Origin: Aptenodytes patagonicus
Lineage: Eukaryota; Chordata; Aves; Sphenisciformes; Spheniscidae
Length of the DNA stretch: 64,000 nt
NCBI RefSeq assembly: GCF_965638725.1
Contig: NW_027472020.1
Coordinates: 248,001-312,000, forward strand
Direction: 5' to 3'
Position numbers and translations under genes: made by a program
Notes under the pieces: model-generated
Told to the model about the DNA's origin: nothing
Databases searched by the model: none
Seen by the model: the letters and a program-made list of their open reading frames with translations, nothing else
Shown: one piece after another, positions 49,338-62,748 of the stretch
How the letters are laid out: every line of letters starts with the position of its first letter
Position numbering within the stretch: position 1 is the first letter of the stretch

Positions 49338-52300
49338 GTACAGGTTTGGCCCGTGTCAGCTGAAAAGCTCAACAAACTCCTTGTCACCGCTCACGAGTGG
49401 GAATGGCCCCGGGGGATTTCCCAGTGGGCATTTTGGATGCAGTTATTCTGCATCCAAATTTTGCACAACAAATTGCAGCCAAATGGAAAGGGTAATTGTT
49501 GCAGGGAATGGGCACGTGTAATTTATTGTTATCGGGAGAGGTTTTGTATAGTTTAGTGAAAGGAAATTGGAAAACGTTGAGTGCACGCTTAGTGAGACCT
49601 GGGGAAAGTTACTTCTCGTCGGTGTCTCATCATTCCTGAAGCTGGTGTCTCAGCAATACAGCAAGGATAATGCTTCCCTTTCTCTCCCACTGTGGCTGTT
49701 GTGCGAGACATTTGGGCCACAGGCTGTCTCCCTCTCTCTAGATGACACTCTGTTAAATTGGGCCCCTGCATTGCTTCCAAGGCACTCCCCCAAAACCAGG
49801 CAATTAGTCTTCATGATGATGAAGAGCAACCACTGTTCTGAGTGGAAAAGTCACTCCACGAGCAATGCAGTGCCAGCGTTCATTGCTTTCGCTTCTTGTC
49901 GTTTTCTGAGCTCCTGAGGTGCAGGAAGGCTGGAGGCGAGAAGCTCTCAGCATCAAATACTTGGAGAAAGAACATTTATATCTCCATTTTACTTTCCTCA
50001 ATTATGTATTGTATTGGCAGGGCAACAAATAGGCAGGCGGCTTGCCTGGCCAGTGCCTGCGCTGTTCTGGCACAGAGGATCAAGCGCTTCATGCTTCAGA
50101 GCTGTCAGACTGGCACTTTTCACCACTAAATGCAGTTCTGAATTGAAGGTAAATGAAAATAGAAACTTTACTTCAGAGCTTCATCATGTCGTTTTGTTCC
50201 ATCCTTTTATTTGTTCAGTAGCTACGGAAGGGAACCACTCCCTTGGTAGGAGCATCCATTGAGTTACAAACATGTGTGATATTAGAGCATCTTTGTCTAT
50301 ATTTATGCATGAGATCATTGCCGTTGCTGTTTTAAAGATATCCATCTCTGTAGCACATACAACCTTTGGCAGTAAAATTGTAAATCCACGCAGTGGGGTG
50401 TTAAGCCCACAAATCCAATTAAATCCTTCAAACCACTTTGAAAGCCTCTCCCAGTGGGTACAGAAACGGCTATTTGTGATTCTCTTGAACTGCCTTTTCT
50501 GGCAGCTTGCTTAGAGTGTCTGTGGCAAGTAGTCTCTTGGGGGTTTAATGCTGCAAATGGTAGGTTCTTTAAACAAGCAAATGAATAAACTTAAGCCGTG
50601 GTGTTACTCTTTTAACAGATCCTACACAAATGGGAGGCCTGAGTGTGCTGCTTCTAGCAGGGGAACATGCCCTGACTGCTCAAGAGGTAAGGAACGCTCT
50701 TCTCTCCCTTACCACAAGCCCTCAGTTTAAAGAGAGCGCTGAAGAGGAATATTTGACCAGTGGGAAATGACATTAAGACATTTAATGACAGGTGGGACTG
50801 CCGCGTGAGCCCTGTGGTACGAGTCTTGTATCCCAACCGTGAACGTAGAGGTTGGGCCCAGTTTCTCTATCAGTTCAATATTAACTCTGCTGACTGAATA
50901 TTTGATCAGACCAGGCAAGTCTGCCCCCTGAGGGGGGCTATTGTCACAGGTGGAAGGGTTGAAATGCAGTGACTGTGTTAACAAACAGGTGGTTTGCAAA
51001 CTCTTTTGGGCAAGGATTTCGTATGCTTGTGTAATGCCTCACACAACGGTGGCCTTGGCACTGATAGCAGAATAAATACCTGATAATTTCCAGACAGTCA
51101 GTGTCATTATATATGCATTCTGAAACCATGCAGGTGCTAACAAGCAATCCAAGTATTGCAGGATATTCCTAGTCACTAAGTCTTTATGTCTAAAAAAGAA
51201 GTTTGTAGTTCAGTTGCCATCACAAACATTTTGTTTTTACGAAGGAGTCTAGTAAATAAAAATGCTCCTGCATATCTCCAGTAGTGTAGAGACCTCTGGC
51301 CTTTCTTTAGACTAATTATTATTTACGATCTATTTTTTGGGCCAGCTTTGAAAATTCTTCAAAAGATGGTTTGTATGTTGGGTAAAAGAGGTAGTCACTG
51401 CCATAAATCTGTAGCCTGGAAAGAAGAGCCATGGAAATGAGGAGGGTTTCTTTTTTCTTTTTTTGTTGTTATTGGGAGAAAAAGCAATCATTAGCTATCT
51501 ATACGTGATACCCCCAAATGCAAAATGTGTACTGCATTTGAGATGGATTGCTCCTGTACTGCCAAGACTGAGCCAAGACTCCTCGACGCTTTGCACACTG
51601 GTTTGAGCAGTGGAAGTTTTTGTGCAGATGTGGGTACTGGCTCTCTGTGCTGCAGCGTGAAAAGTAAGAAACACTCGGATAAGGTTGGCAGAGAAGTGAA
51701 AAGAAATTGATGATTTTGTGCTAAAACGAGAATGTCCTCTAGTTTTCAAATTTTGACTCTCTCAGCTTGGAATTTAAAAACTGTTTTTGCTATGCTGTTA
51801 TGTTTAAATGAGAGGGAGGGTGTATTGTAGTCACAGATGCTCAGTTCCATTAAGAAGGGTCTTTGCCTTCTGAGCTGAGCTTTCTTGGTTTTACATGAAA
51901 AGCACCTCAAGTAGTACCATTTCAGATGGCAGTGACGGAATGACATCTACGTGTGGATTTAGAGACAAATCAAAGAGGATGTCATGTGATTGTTTTAGGA
52001 TATGAACTTTTTTTAATCAGCATTTTCTTTTTTTTGAGCAAAAGACCCACTTCCCATGTGCCTACATAAACCCCATTTTCTCTGATGGAATCATGCAGTG
52101 TGGCTTGTGATGTAATATTTACTTTATGTATAAGCTGTACTATGCTGTGCTCTTTTGGGCTTGCAGTATTCTTTTGAATCCCGGCCCTCCGCATCAAAGA
52201 GGCAAGCTGTGTAATCTGCTTCCCCCCCAGATGTCGAGCAAAATAACTGTCATAAATATGGTCTGAACAAGGCTAGTTGAGGGATTTGTTGGTGGTTGTT

Positions 52301-55300
52301 AGAATCACGATGGGCCAGAAATTAGCCCGTACTTAGTAATGAGTTACTGTACTTTAATTGTCCTACGCTATCTGAGAAGCAGGTAAGTGTCAGACCACTT
52401 TCCCAGGGAGTAGAACTGCACACGTCCAATTCTTTCAGAGGGTCCCCTGTGTAAAATGCATCCCCCAGAACAATGGGGGTGCTTTGTATTCTCCAAGGGA
52501 CCCAAATGAATGAAGTTCGGTCCTCCTGACTGCCTGTCAGCAGGAATTATGTCTCCAGCTGTGCTTCTGTGTGCTGAGAAACTTCCTCAGTTTCTTTGCT
52601 TGGCAGCCCTGGCGTGTCTTCCATTCTCCTTTGCTTCCTTTTGATTCAGTGTTTCAGTGGTGGTTAGATACGGAGCGAGTATTTCTTAGGCGTGTGTTTC
52701 CCCAAATGCAGGAAAGATCCTAAACCTATCTAGGCTTGTGTAGCTGAGCAGCACGTCTGGCTTCCCATCCTCGGGAGTGTGGACAGAGGAGACATAACAT
52801 GTTCATCTTGGCATGCCTATGGGGCAACCTATGGTTGGATTTCCATGCTTATGTTTGAGAACTGTTTCGCGCTCAAACCAGTGTTTGGGAGGTTAGCAGA
52901 ACGTGCTAGGAGGTGGTCTGACAGGCTCAGTAAGAAAAGCTCAAGAACTAATAGCAGAATTGGTAAGCTGCCATGGCGGTTTTTTAGTTATGTTGCATCA
53001 GAGTTGGTATTGGCAGGGGGGTACTCAGGTAACGGTTGAGGTATTTATTGTCAGTGAAGAGGTTCAGTAGTTGCTTCATTATGGAAAATACAGAGACTGT
53101 TTTTATATGCTTGTCATTATATAAATATGTCATAAATCCAAAACCCTGGCATACCTATTTTAAAAAAAAGGACAGGTGCAGTGTAATTTTAAAAAGAATG
53201 CTCTGAATGATCTCATGTAGTCTTCATTGTCATTAAAGCATGTGCGTGTACGTGTAAGATACACATGCATACATGTGGTTCTTAAAGTGGGGGACCGCCA
53301 GAGTTAGTGAAGATTGCCTGTCAACGTGCAATGTGACTGTGTGTATGTGTGTGATTATGCAGACTTGGGTGGCCTTGTAAGCACAGGTTTTAAATACTAT
53401 TATCATCTTAAAACCTGTTAATGTAAAGGAAGGCAGCACTGGCATAGTTTGCTCAGAACTTGGGAGAAGATGAGGGAAATGATACTTAGAGGTCTGCTAA
53501 TCCCACGTAAATGTATTCAACACCCACTGATGTTCTGTCAAGTGTATGTTGGATGGATGTACAGGGACTTTTCAAGTCATTTGTTTAACCTTCGAGTTGT
53601 CGGAAGCCCAGATGTCAGGTAACAAAGAGAAGAAGCGCCAGTGGGAGGACGGGAAGAGGCACAACAGTGGTATTTACAAAATTGCCTTGGGGCTTCAGTT
53701 GTCATCTCTGTATGTCACTGGTTATGTTCCTATTTTTGTAATTTTTTTAAATAGACTAGAGAGTTTTCTTCTGATAACAGACTTCAGTGTTGGTACGTGA
53801 TTGATTTCCAAGCAGCGGCTGGAGTTACTAAGCAGATAGGCAGGAGACGTTACAGACCTTAGCAGCAGTAAGCAAAGGACTTGGGTCTCCATCTGGCTTT
53901 TGGGTCCTTTCATCAGTTATGCAGGACTGTGGTGTGTATATGAACATATTTGGTTGAATATCCAAGAAGAAACGCCTGATGGGTCTGCTCCAGCTACTGT
54001 TGTTGCGCTAGGCAAAGCCTGGTCCTCTCACTTTCTCCCAGTGGGTGTATTAGCAGAAGGCCTGAAGCTGGGTGAGGAGCGCTCCTTGCTTGCCCGCTCA
54101 CCTCCCTGCACATCTCCCTTACTTGCCCGTCAGGCCCTTTGCTTGCACTGGCCTCTCTGTCTGTTACTGCCCAGCAAACCTGGGATTTGTTTTTTAGTCC
54201 AAAACCCGGCTCCTCTACCAGTTTCCCCCTCACAGCTGCTCTGCACATCAGGATGGCGTTAAAGCCTGGCATCAGCCCTTCGCCCTAGTTCGGCGTGATC
54301 CGTTTTAGAGCAGATTACGGTAACCTGCAAGGGAAAGGGAGGCTCTGGAGGTGGTATCCTTGTGTTTTCCTTCTCTTTGAGAACAAAGGTTATCTTGCAT
54401 GCGATGCCAGGTCTGCGCAGGGTAGTACTGCCCAGGGTGTAAATCAGAAGTGAAAAATCTCTCGGTGCAACTGAGGGTAAGCCAGGAAGAGGAAAGAGGA
54501 GAAGAAATGAGATGCCGAGGACGTTTTATTATGGCAGGAAATGGGATGTATGCACTGGCACTGGCACTATCTGTGCATCCACTCGCTCCGGTAATTATTT
54601 TAATGCTTTGATCAGGTTCAGCCTGGCAGAAGTTAGAAGTCCTGCAGATAATAAATTTGCCACAAGTTGGGAGTGTGGGGGGAGCAGCTGAGTAGAAGAA
54701 ACAAGCTCGAATTAGTGCTTCTGTCAAGCAAAGGCAACAGCATTAACCTCTTAAAGATAACGGAAATTGATCGGAAAGGCATGGTTGTTCTAAGCACAAA
54801 ATCACCTCTGAGTTACTTACTGGGCACCAAAAATCTGTCCTTTACACACAAAGCGGTAAGAAACTGGGCTTCACACCTCCCACGGCTTGTGGTTCCTGTA
54901 CCGCCAGGTGAACAGGCCCCAGCACGTGGCCTCAGAGGCAATGAGAAGGCTCGTCCTCCCTCTCTGCGCCCGCCCGGGGAGCGAGTGCCTTACAGCGCTG
55001 GTGTTGCAGAGGCTGAGCCGTAATAGACCCTCTCGGGAGGGCTCCTCCATTCCAGCACAGTGCTCCTGGGGTGGCGCGGGTCAATGGCTCCCAAATCAGA
55101 GCTGGTTTGTGCCGTGCCAGCTCGGGGGTGGGTCGACACATTCATGTGGATGTGCCCCTAGGTAGGACAAGGAAGCTGCGAAGCCACGGTCTCTGTTACA
55201 GCATGTGGGCAGAGTTCAGATGTGTGTGGCCCTGCAGTGCCTGCCTCGGGGAGCGGAGAGGTTTCACACGGCTTCCTCGTTCACATCACTCCTCCTAAGC

Positions 55301-58300
55301 AAAATAGTGCCCTTTCGTATGGCATATTGAGTAGGCGCCGCTTGCGAACAAACTGCTTCAATTGACACCACAAACTAAGGTCCGTAAGGCCACTGGTCGA
55401 ACTGTGGAAAATTTAAGTTATACTGGGAACTAAATCCCAAGTTTGGCTATTCCTGGGAGAACCCCACCAGTGAAGTGGCCTGAAATAACCAAATGGGCAC
55501 TCAAACATGCAAGCAGCATCCTTATATATTTCACACCAGTGCAGAGACTTGGCCCTTCAGACTCAACAGCAGCAAGATTGGTATGCATCTTTGGTACTAT
55601 CCACACTGCTGCTGAGGCACAGACATCTTAACCGATACAGAAACATGAGAAAAGCAGTCATAAACATTATGTCAGTGAAAACAGTGACAGAAACCATTGA
55701 AAAAGCAAAAGACAGGCCTTAAAAATACGTTACTTGTAACCCCTTGGGTTGGTGTACTCCCATAGTACACTGACAAAACCTCCTGCTTGGTGTTTAATAA
55801 ATGTAATGGAAGCATAGATCGTAGGAGGCTCTTTTACTGCTTGGTTTTATGGCAGGGAAGAAACAAGTTTGACTGTGTATGTAAGCAAAGAGTCGTGCGG
55901 TATAGTTCCTCTTGGCCTGTGGGTCGCTACACTTGGATCTCGTGTTTTCAGGTGACTATGGGTAGCAGATTCCCAAAACAAAATACCACTGGTGCTATTG
56001 CAGTGCTTGAGCATCTCGGACAAACAGCGGCAGGAGCAGCAGGACAAGCTGCGTGTGCTGGAGGCCTGCTTATTCTGTGGTGCTTTGTCCTTACGGGCAA
56101 GAGATGCAGTTGCTAGCAGAATCTCATGTGTGCATTCACTAAGTGCTATTGACATACTTGTTTTGGTAATAAATAAGGTAAAAACCACATTTGCATTGAA
56201 ACGTTTTAAAGAAACTGAAATTTCATGAAAAATTAAAAATTGTTAGGGGAAAAAAAAAATTCCATCCTGTTACTTTTCCTAAAAGCCCACAAAGCCTCCT
56301 TCCTTTCTTCAGTTTCCTATGAGCAATGTTACATACCTTCTTTTAGACTAACAGTACCTCACGCTTCTAGGAGTTACACATGTAAATCTTTTGTACTCAA
56401 ATGTGACATTTCATGAATGTATCACATTTGATGCAATTCCTTTTCAGGATGATGTTTGATTGACACATTTCTGGCTAATAAGAATAGTACAGCTAAGCTC
56501 TGTGTTAATTTGATTAAGGCCATTGTTCTTGAACAGTAATTTCTTTGTATTTTCATTTCAGAAATTATGATTCTATCTTGCCCTGCTTCTCATAAGCACC
56601 CCGAAACGGATGCTTAGGTACATTACTTGAGCAATTTTAGGCTACTGGTACCCTTAACTACTTACTGTCATGCTGTTAGGTGATTGGGGATTATTTTTCT
56701 AACAAGTATTTCGTCACTTAGCAACCCTCAGTGTCTTCAAAAACTTTTTTTTTTAGCTTCTAAGTAATTTTCTTGTTCAGAACGATAGTATAAATTACAG
56801 ATGTAGCAGTGTTGATAGCATCACTAATACAAGGTACTTGTGTATGTAGCCCCAAATCATCAGTTTAGTATTTTGTTGCATAAAACTCCTTTGCAAAGTT
56901 TGGAATAAAAAAAAAAAATCCCAGTAATTTTTGTGCTCTCCTCTTAGGTGATTGTCAAATACATTAAAATAGGCACTAAACTATGTTTTCACCTTTTAAC
57001 ATGATTTAACCTGTCCAGGACTGTGAAGCATTAGATTGTCCATCTTCTCTTAAAGACTGCTTTGTCTTACTGCTGCCTGGTAGTTTGTTTTGCTCGCTCT
57101 TGTTCTTGTCTTGGAAGAAATACCCTTGAGGTCCTACTCTCCACACTCCTTGTTTCAGGTTTCCTCGAGTACTTGCCAATCTGGTGCAACCAGTTCTACG
57201 GAAGCTTGTCAGAAGTCGTCATTGTTTCAGTTTGCAGAGGTGAGTTTCTTTAAAAAGGGTTGTCTTCCCCAGTGTTTCCTTTTAAGAAGCATCTGATGTT
57301 CAGCTGAAGGAGAAATCAAAAATCTTCAACTAAAATTCATGCTTTTATTTGTTCCTTCTTTTTGTGTTTATGGTACTGGGTCATTTATCAGCTAGACAGG
57401 TCAAACTTGAAGTGCAGGAGAGTGTGTTTAGGAACATGGTGGAAACCCCAGTGCAATAATGGAGCTGTGGTTTCAGCAGTAATTTAGAGATGTGTCATTC
57501 CTGCACTTAGTTTTTAACTGCAGTCTTAGTAACTAAAGTTTTCACATGTATATTTGGATGTTACATTATGTCCTTTATCTATTGTGGCTGCTTCAGTTGT
57601 TGACTCCTCAAAAATAACTGTAGTTCGGGAATTTCCAAACTTTTCTTCTACTCTATAACCACCAAATAGCTCTATGCAACTATGCTTTAGTTTTGCAATG
57701 TACAACATTTTTGTCAACATATTTCCAGTAATTGCTAGAAGTGCAACTGTGGTGTTTGGGTTGGTTGTTAGGTTTTTTTTGAAGTAGACACTATTTCATC
57801 GAAGTCTTAATGGATTTCGTTGGCATAAGTCACAAGAGAAGAATGAGGTTGCAAAGAATCCTGGCCCTCTGCAAGCGTCACTTGCCTGTTTATATCTTTC
57901 CAAGTTTTGAAATGGTCATAACCAAGTGACATATAAATATTTAGCTGTGTAAATATTGATTGTACAGGACGCTGGATGGTGTTTCAGTAAGTGCATATGG
58001 AAAGAAATTTTGCCGTAGCAGGGGCTTCTTTTTATTACTCGTTTTCACACCAGCCGTGAATCTGACTCCCGTGTCTTTAATACTCATTGCTGTGTGCACC
58101 TTCATACTCCTCCCTAAACATCATCCCTTACGGGGCAGATACATTGCAATCCTAGCACACAGAAAATGTGATTTGTTTGTTTATTTGAACATCAACCCAC
58201 AAGACCTTGAGTTCCAACTTAATGGCGGGTTGAGTACCCGCCATTTCAGTGGAGCCACCGAGGTGAAGGGCTCTGGAGCGGAGGATCGCGCCGGGGGACC

Positions 58301-61300
58301 CTTCCTAAAGCAGCAAAACCGCGGCAAAACCCGCCAAGGCAAAAGCGCAGGGAGTGAGAGGGTGCCCCAGCCCCCCCATTCCCCGAGCCGGAGGAGGGAG
58401 CTCCTGACGAGAGCGACCCGGAGCCTGGTGAACAGGGCGTGGCGCATCAGAAGGGCATGGTGCAGCAGTTTGCGTGGCAGTTCGCCAGGGAGGGCGTGCA
58501 GGGAAGGCAAGCGGGCAAGGCACAGGCAAGGTGCAGCCCCCCTCCTGGCCAACTCAACTAGTAGTCGTCGTGCTCCCAGAAGAGGACCAGCTATGGTTTC
58601 CACTCGGCCGAAAGCCGTCGCCAGAAGGAATGTGGCAACCCAGACAGAGCCCTCACGCAAGCATACAGCTGTCCAGGTCTCTGGCTGCAGGGAGTGCCTG
58701 AGCCTGTCAGCTCTACCGGAGGGCAGCAGAGACACCACCTGTGTGCGGTGTGACCAGGTGGATGATCTTCTCAGCCTGGTGGCAGAGCTGAAGGAGGAAG
58801 TGGAAAGGTTAAAGGAGTATCAGGGAGCGTGAGAGGGAGATAGATTGGTGGAGCCGCACCCTACCATCCCTGAGGCAAAGGCAGCAGACGGAGGCTCCGC
58901 AAGAAGCAGAGGATCCCCTGCCCTCTTCCCACCAGGTAGAAGGAGGGGACCTAAGCGTCAGGGGGGAATGGAAACAGGTCCCTGCTCAGGGTGCCAGGCG
59001 AACCCCCGCCTGGCCTCCCTCACCTTCCTGGTTGCCTTTACACAACAGATATGGGGTCCTGGAACTTGAGGGCCAGGCAAATGAGGATGTAGACGAAGGT
59101 CCACCCAGGAGGTTGCCTAGGGTGAGGCAGTCAGCCCCACACATTATGACTGTCTCCGCTAAGAAAAAAAGGAGGGTAATTGTCGTAGGTGATTCCCTTC
59201 TGAGGGGAACAGAGGGCCCTATATGCCGACCGGACCCGTCCCACAGGGAAGTCTGCTGCCTCCCTGGGGCCCAGGTCAGAGACATTACTAGGAAACTCCC
59301 TGGTCTGGTACGGCCTTCTGACTACTACCTGCTGTTGGTTATACAGGCTGGCAGTGATGAGGTTGCAGAGAGAAGTCCTGAAGCGATCAAAAGGGACTTC
59401 AGGGCACTGGGGCGACTGGTTGAAGGATCGGGAGCACAGGTAGTGTTTTCCTCAATCCCTACAGTGGCAGGGAAGGATACTGAAAGGAACAGGAAAACAC
59501 ACCTGATCAACAGGTGGCTCAGGGGCTGGTGCCATCGGTGGTGGAATTTTGGCTTTTTTGATCATGGTGAAGTTTACGCAGCACTGGGCCTGCTGGCGAC
59601 AGATGGAATTCAGCTGTCTCACAGGGGGAAAAGGATCATTGCTCATGAATTGGCGGAGCTCATTGAGAAGGCTTTAAACTAGGTTCGAAGGGGGAAGGGG
59701 ATAAAACCAGGCTCGCTAGAGATGAGCCTAGGGGTAGCATGCCAATGCCGGGGGTGAAATCGATAGCCCAGCTCAAGTGCCTCTACACCAATGCACGCAG
59801 CATGGGCGGCAAACAGGAGCTGGAAGCCATTATGCAGCAGGATAGCTATGACTCAGTCGCCATCACAGAAACATGGTGGGGTGACTCCCACGATTGGAGT
59901 GCTGCAATGGATGGCTATAAACTTTTCAGAAGGGACAGGTGAGGAAGGAGAGGTGGTGGGGTGGCCCTGTATGTTAGGGAGTGTTTCGATTGTCTAGAGC
60001 TCAACGATGATACAGTCGAGTGTTTATGGGTAAGGATGAGGGGGAAGGCCAACAAGGCAGATATCCTGCTGGGAGTCTGTTATAGACCACCCAACCAGGA
60101 TGAAGAGGTGGATGAAGCATTCTACAAGCAGCTGGCAGAAGTCTCACAATCGCTAGCCCTTGTTCTCATGGGGGACTTCAACTTCCCGGACGTCTGCTGG
60201 AAATACAACACAGCAGAGAGGAAGCAGTCTAGGAGGTTCCTGGAGTGTGTGGAAGACAACTTCCTGACACAGCTGGTAAGTGAGCCTACCAGGGGAGGTG
60301 CCTCGCTCGACCTGCTGTTTACAAACAGAGAAGGACTGGTGGGAGATGTGGTGGTTGGAGGCCGTCTTGGGCTTAGCGACCACGAAATGAATGAATTCTC
60401 GATTCCTGGTGAAGTGAGGAGGGGGGCCAGCAAAACCACAACCATGGACTTCCGGAGGGCAGACTTTGGCCTGTTCAGGACGCTGGTTGAGAGAGTCCCT
60501 TGGGACAGAGTCCTGAAGGGCAAAGGGGTCCAGGAAGGCTGGACGATCTTCAAGAAGGAAGTCTTAAAGGCACAGGAGCAGGCTGTCCCCGTATGCCGTA
60601 AGAAGAATGGGTGGGGAAGACGACCGGCCTGGCTGAACAGGGAGCTCTTGCTGGGACTCAGGAAAAAAAGGAGAGTTTACCACTGGTGGCAGAAGGGGCA
60701 GGCAACTCAAGAAGAGTACAGGGATCTTGTTAGGTCATGCAGAGAGGAAATGAGAAAGCAAAAGCCCAGCTAGAACACAATCTGGCCGCTGTCGTTAGAG
60801 ACAACAAAAAATGTTTTTACAAATATATTAATGACAAGAAGAGAGCCAAGGAGAATCTCCATCCCTTATTGGATGCGGGGGGGGGAACATTGCCACCGAG
60901 GATGAAGAAAAGGCTGAGGTACTCAATGCCTTCTTTGCCTCAGTCTTTAACAGGCAGACCTGTTATCCTCAGGGTATTCAGCCCCCTGAGCTGGAAGACA
61001 GGGACGGCGAGCAGGATAAACCTCCCCATAATCCAAGAGGAAGCAGTCAATGACCTGCTATGCCACCTGGACGCTCACAAGTCTATGGGGCCAGATGGGA
61101 TCCACCCGAGAGTGCTGAGGGAGCTGGCAGAGGAGCTTGCCAAGCCACTCTCCATCATTTATCAGCAGTCCTGGTTAACGGGGGAGGTCCCGGGCGACTG
61201 GAGGCTTGCCAATGTGACACCCATCTACAAGAAGGGCCGGAAGGAGGATCCAGGGAACTACAGGCCTGTCAGCCTGACCTTGGTGCCGGGGAAGATTATG

Positions 61301-62748
61301 GAGCGGTTCATCTTGAGGGCGCTCACAAGGCATGTGCGGGACAACCAGGGGATCAGGCCCAGCCAGCACAGGTTCATGAGAGGCAGGTCCTGCTTGACCA
61401 ACCTGATCTCCTTCTATGACCAGGTGACCCACCTAGTGGATGAGGGAAAGGCTGTGGATGTGGTCTGCCTGGACTTCAGTAAGGCCTTTGACACCGTCTC
61501 CCACAGCATTCTCCTAGAGAAGCTGGCGGCTCACGGCTTAGACAGGTGTACTCTGCGCTGGGTAAAAAAAACTGGCTGGACGGCCGGGCCCAGAGAGTTG
61601 TGGTGAATGGAGTTCAATCCAGTTGGTGGCCGGTCATGAGCGGTGTTCCCCAGGGCTCAGTTTTGGGGCATGTCTTGTTCAATATCTTTATCAATGATCT
61701 GGACGAGGGGATTGAGTGCACCCTCAGTCAGTTTGCAGACGACACCAAGTTGGGCGGGAGTGTTGATCTGCTCGAGGGTAGGAAGGCTCTGCAGAGGGAC
61801 CTGGACAGGCTGGATCGATGAGCCGAGGCCAATTGTACGAGATTCAACAAGGCCAAGGGCCGGGTCCTGCACTTCGGCCACAACAACCCCATGCAGCGCT
61901 ACAGGCTTGGGGAAGAGTGGCTGGAAAGCTGCCTGGCGGAAAAGGACCTGGGGGTGTTGGTCGACAGCCGGCTGAACAAGAGCCGGCAGTGTGCCCAGGC
62001 AGCCAAGAAGGCCAATGGCATCCTGGCCTGTATCAGAAATAGTGTGGCCAGCAGGAGTAGGGAAGTGATCGTGCCCCTGTACTCGGCACTGGTGAGGCCG
62101 CACCTCGAATACTGTGTTCAGTTTTGGGCCCCTCACTGCAAGAAGGACGTTGAGGTGCTGGAGCGTGTCCAGAGAAGGGCAACGGAGCTGGGGAAGGGTC
62201 TGGAGAACAAGTCTGATGAGGAGCGGCTGAGGGAACTGGGGTTGCTTAGCCTGGAGAAGAGGAGGCTCAGGGGAGACCTCATCGCTCTCTACAACTACCT
62301 GAAAGGAGGTTGTAGCGAGGTGGCGGTCAGTCTCTTCTCCCAAGTAACAAGCGATAGGACGAGAGGAAATGGCCTCAAGTTGCGCCAGGGGAGGTTTAGA
62401 TTGGACATGAGGAAAAATTCCTTTACTGAAAGAGTGGTTAAACATTGGAACAGGCTGCCCAGGGAAGTGCTTGAGTCCCCATCCCTGGAGGTATTTAAAA
62501 GACGTGTAGATGAGGCGCTTAGGGACGTGGTTTAGTGGGCATGGTGGTGTTGGGTCGATGGTTGGACTCGATGATCTTAGAGGTCTTTTCCAACCTTAAT
62601 GATTCTATGATTCTATGATTCTATTCTAGGAAGTGTCTTTTTTCCACCCTTTTCCTCACTAGATGGTTTTCTCCTGCTGCAGAAATGTGAAAGTATTGGG
62701 AATCTTGCACATTTGTACCGGAAAGCTGTTGCCCACTTAGCTTTGTAG
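49338..62748 (+). CDS. Unidentified multi-exon gene, 3' part
   Basis: Six exons with AG/GT borders join in one frame to 230 residues and a stop: 49338-49491 ([20 protein letters not shown]), 50619-50686 ([20 protein letters not shown]), 54908-55019 ([20 protein letters not shown]), about 55966-56177 ([20 protein letters not shown], then [20 protein letters not shown]), 57159-57239 (SLFQFAE at its end) and 62683-62748 ([17 protein letters not shown], stop TAG). Phases are 1, 0, 1, 0, 0. Individual exons are short, but their phase agreement is hard to get by chance. The fourth exon needs the tandem TAGCAG acceptor near 55965-55968, because the stronger AG at 55951 leads to a stop. The protein is leucine-rich and looks helical, somewhat HEAT-like, but I do not recognise the family. 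The 5' end is missing. A possible earlier exon of matching phase is 43214-43309. A long CR1 fills most of the last intron. A poly(A) signal follows at 63008. Confidence 0.6.
58593..59682 (+). pseudogene. CR1 ORF1 (zinc-finger-like and esterase regions), frameshifted
   Basis: The start [20 protein letters not shown] opens a region with a CxxC...CxxC pattern ([21 protein letters not shown]) and a short coiled coil ([14 protein letters not shown]), stopping at 58832. A shift of frame later, 59032-59682 encodes the SGNH/GDSL-type esterase known from CR1 ORF1: [14 protein letters not shown] holds the GDS serine, and [12 protein letters not shown] holds the Asp and His near the end. The esterase frame itself is uninterrupted to its stop at 59682. 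ORF1 proteins act as nucleic-acid-binding partners of the ORF2 enzyme. Confidence 0.9.
59739..62535 (+). pseudogene. CR1 ORF2 (endonuclease and reverse transcriptase), disabled
   Basis: Apurinic-like endonuclease first ([54 protein letters not shown]), then a linker, then reverse transcriptase ([54 protein letters not shown] near 61732) and the C-terminal domain ending at 62535. The catalytic residues of both domains are readable, but in-frame stops occur at about 59940 and 61819, and frame changes at about 60760, 60880-60900 (poly-G run) and 61565 (poly-A run). Confidence 0.93.

Larger units (their letters stand above)
58225..62624 (+). mobile_element. Near full-length CR1 LINE
   Basis: About 4.4 kb, close to the full size of CR1. 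The 5' end is approximate; a GGCGGGT...ACCCGCC hairpin lies at 58224-58242. It contains ORF1, ORF2, a short 3' UTR and the diagnostic terminal repeat of GATTCTAT units ending at about 62624. It lies in the last intron of the unidentified gene, same orientation. Autonomous LINEs move by target-primed reverse transcription. This copy has stops and frameshifts in both ORFs and is dead, though it can still serve as a reference for the shorter copies here. Confidence 0.95.

Noticed and set aside
53546-54262. Forward frames between exons of the unidentified gene
   Set aside because: They would break the phase chain 50686 to 54908 and lack good acceptors.
61657-62445. Reverse-strand frame of 262 codons
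   Set aside because: Antisense to CR1 ORF2, whose sense frame is clearly the coding one.
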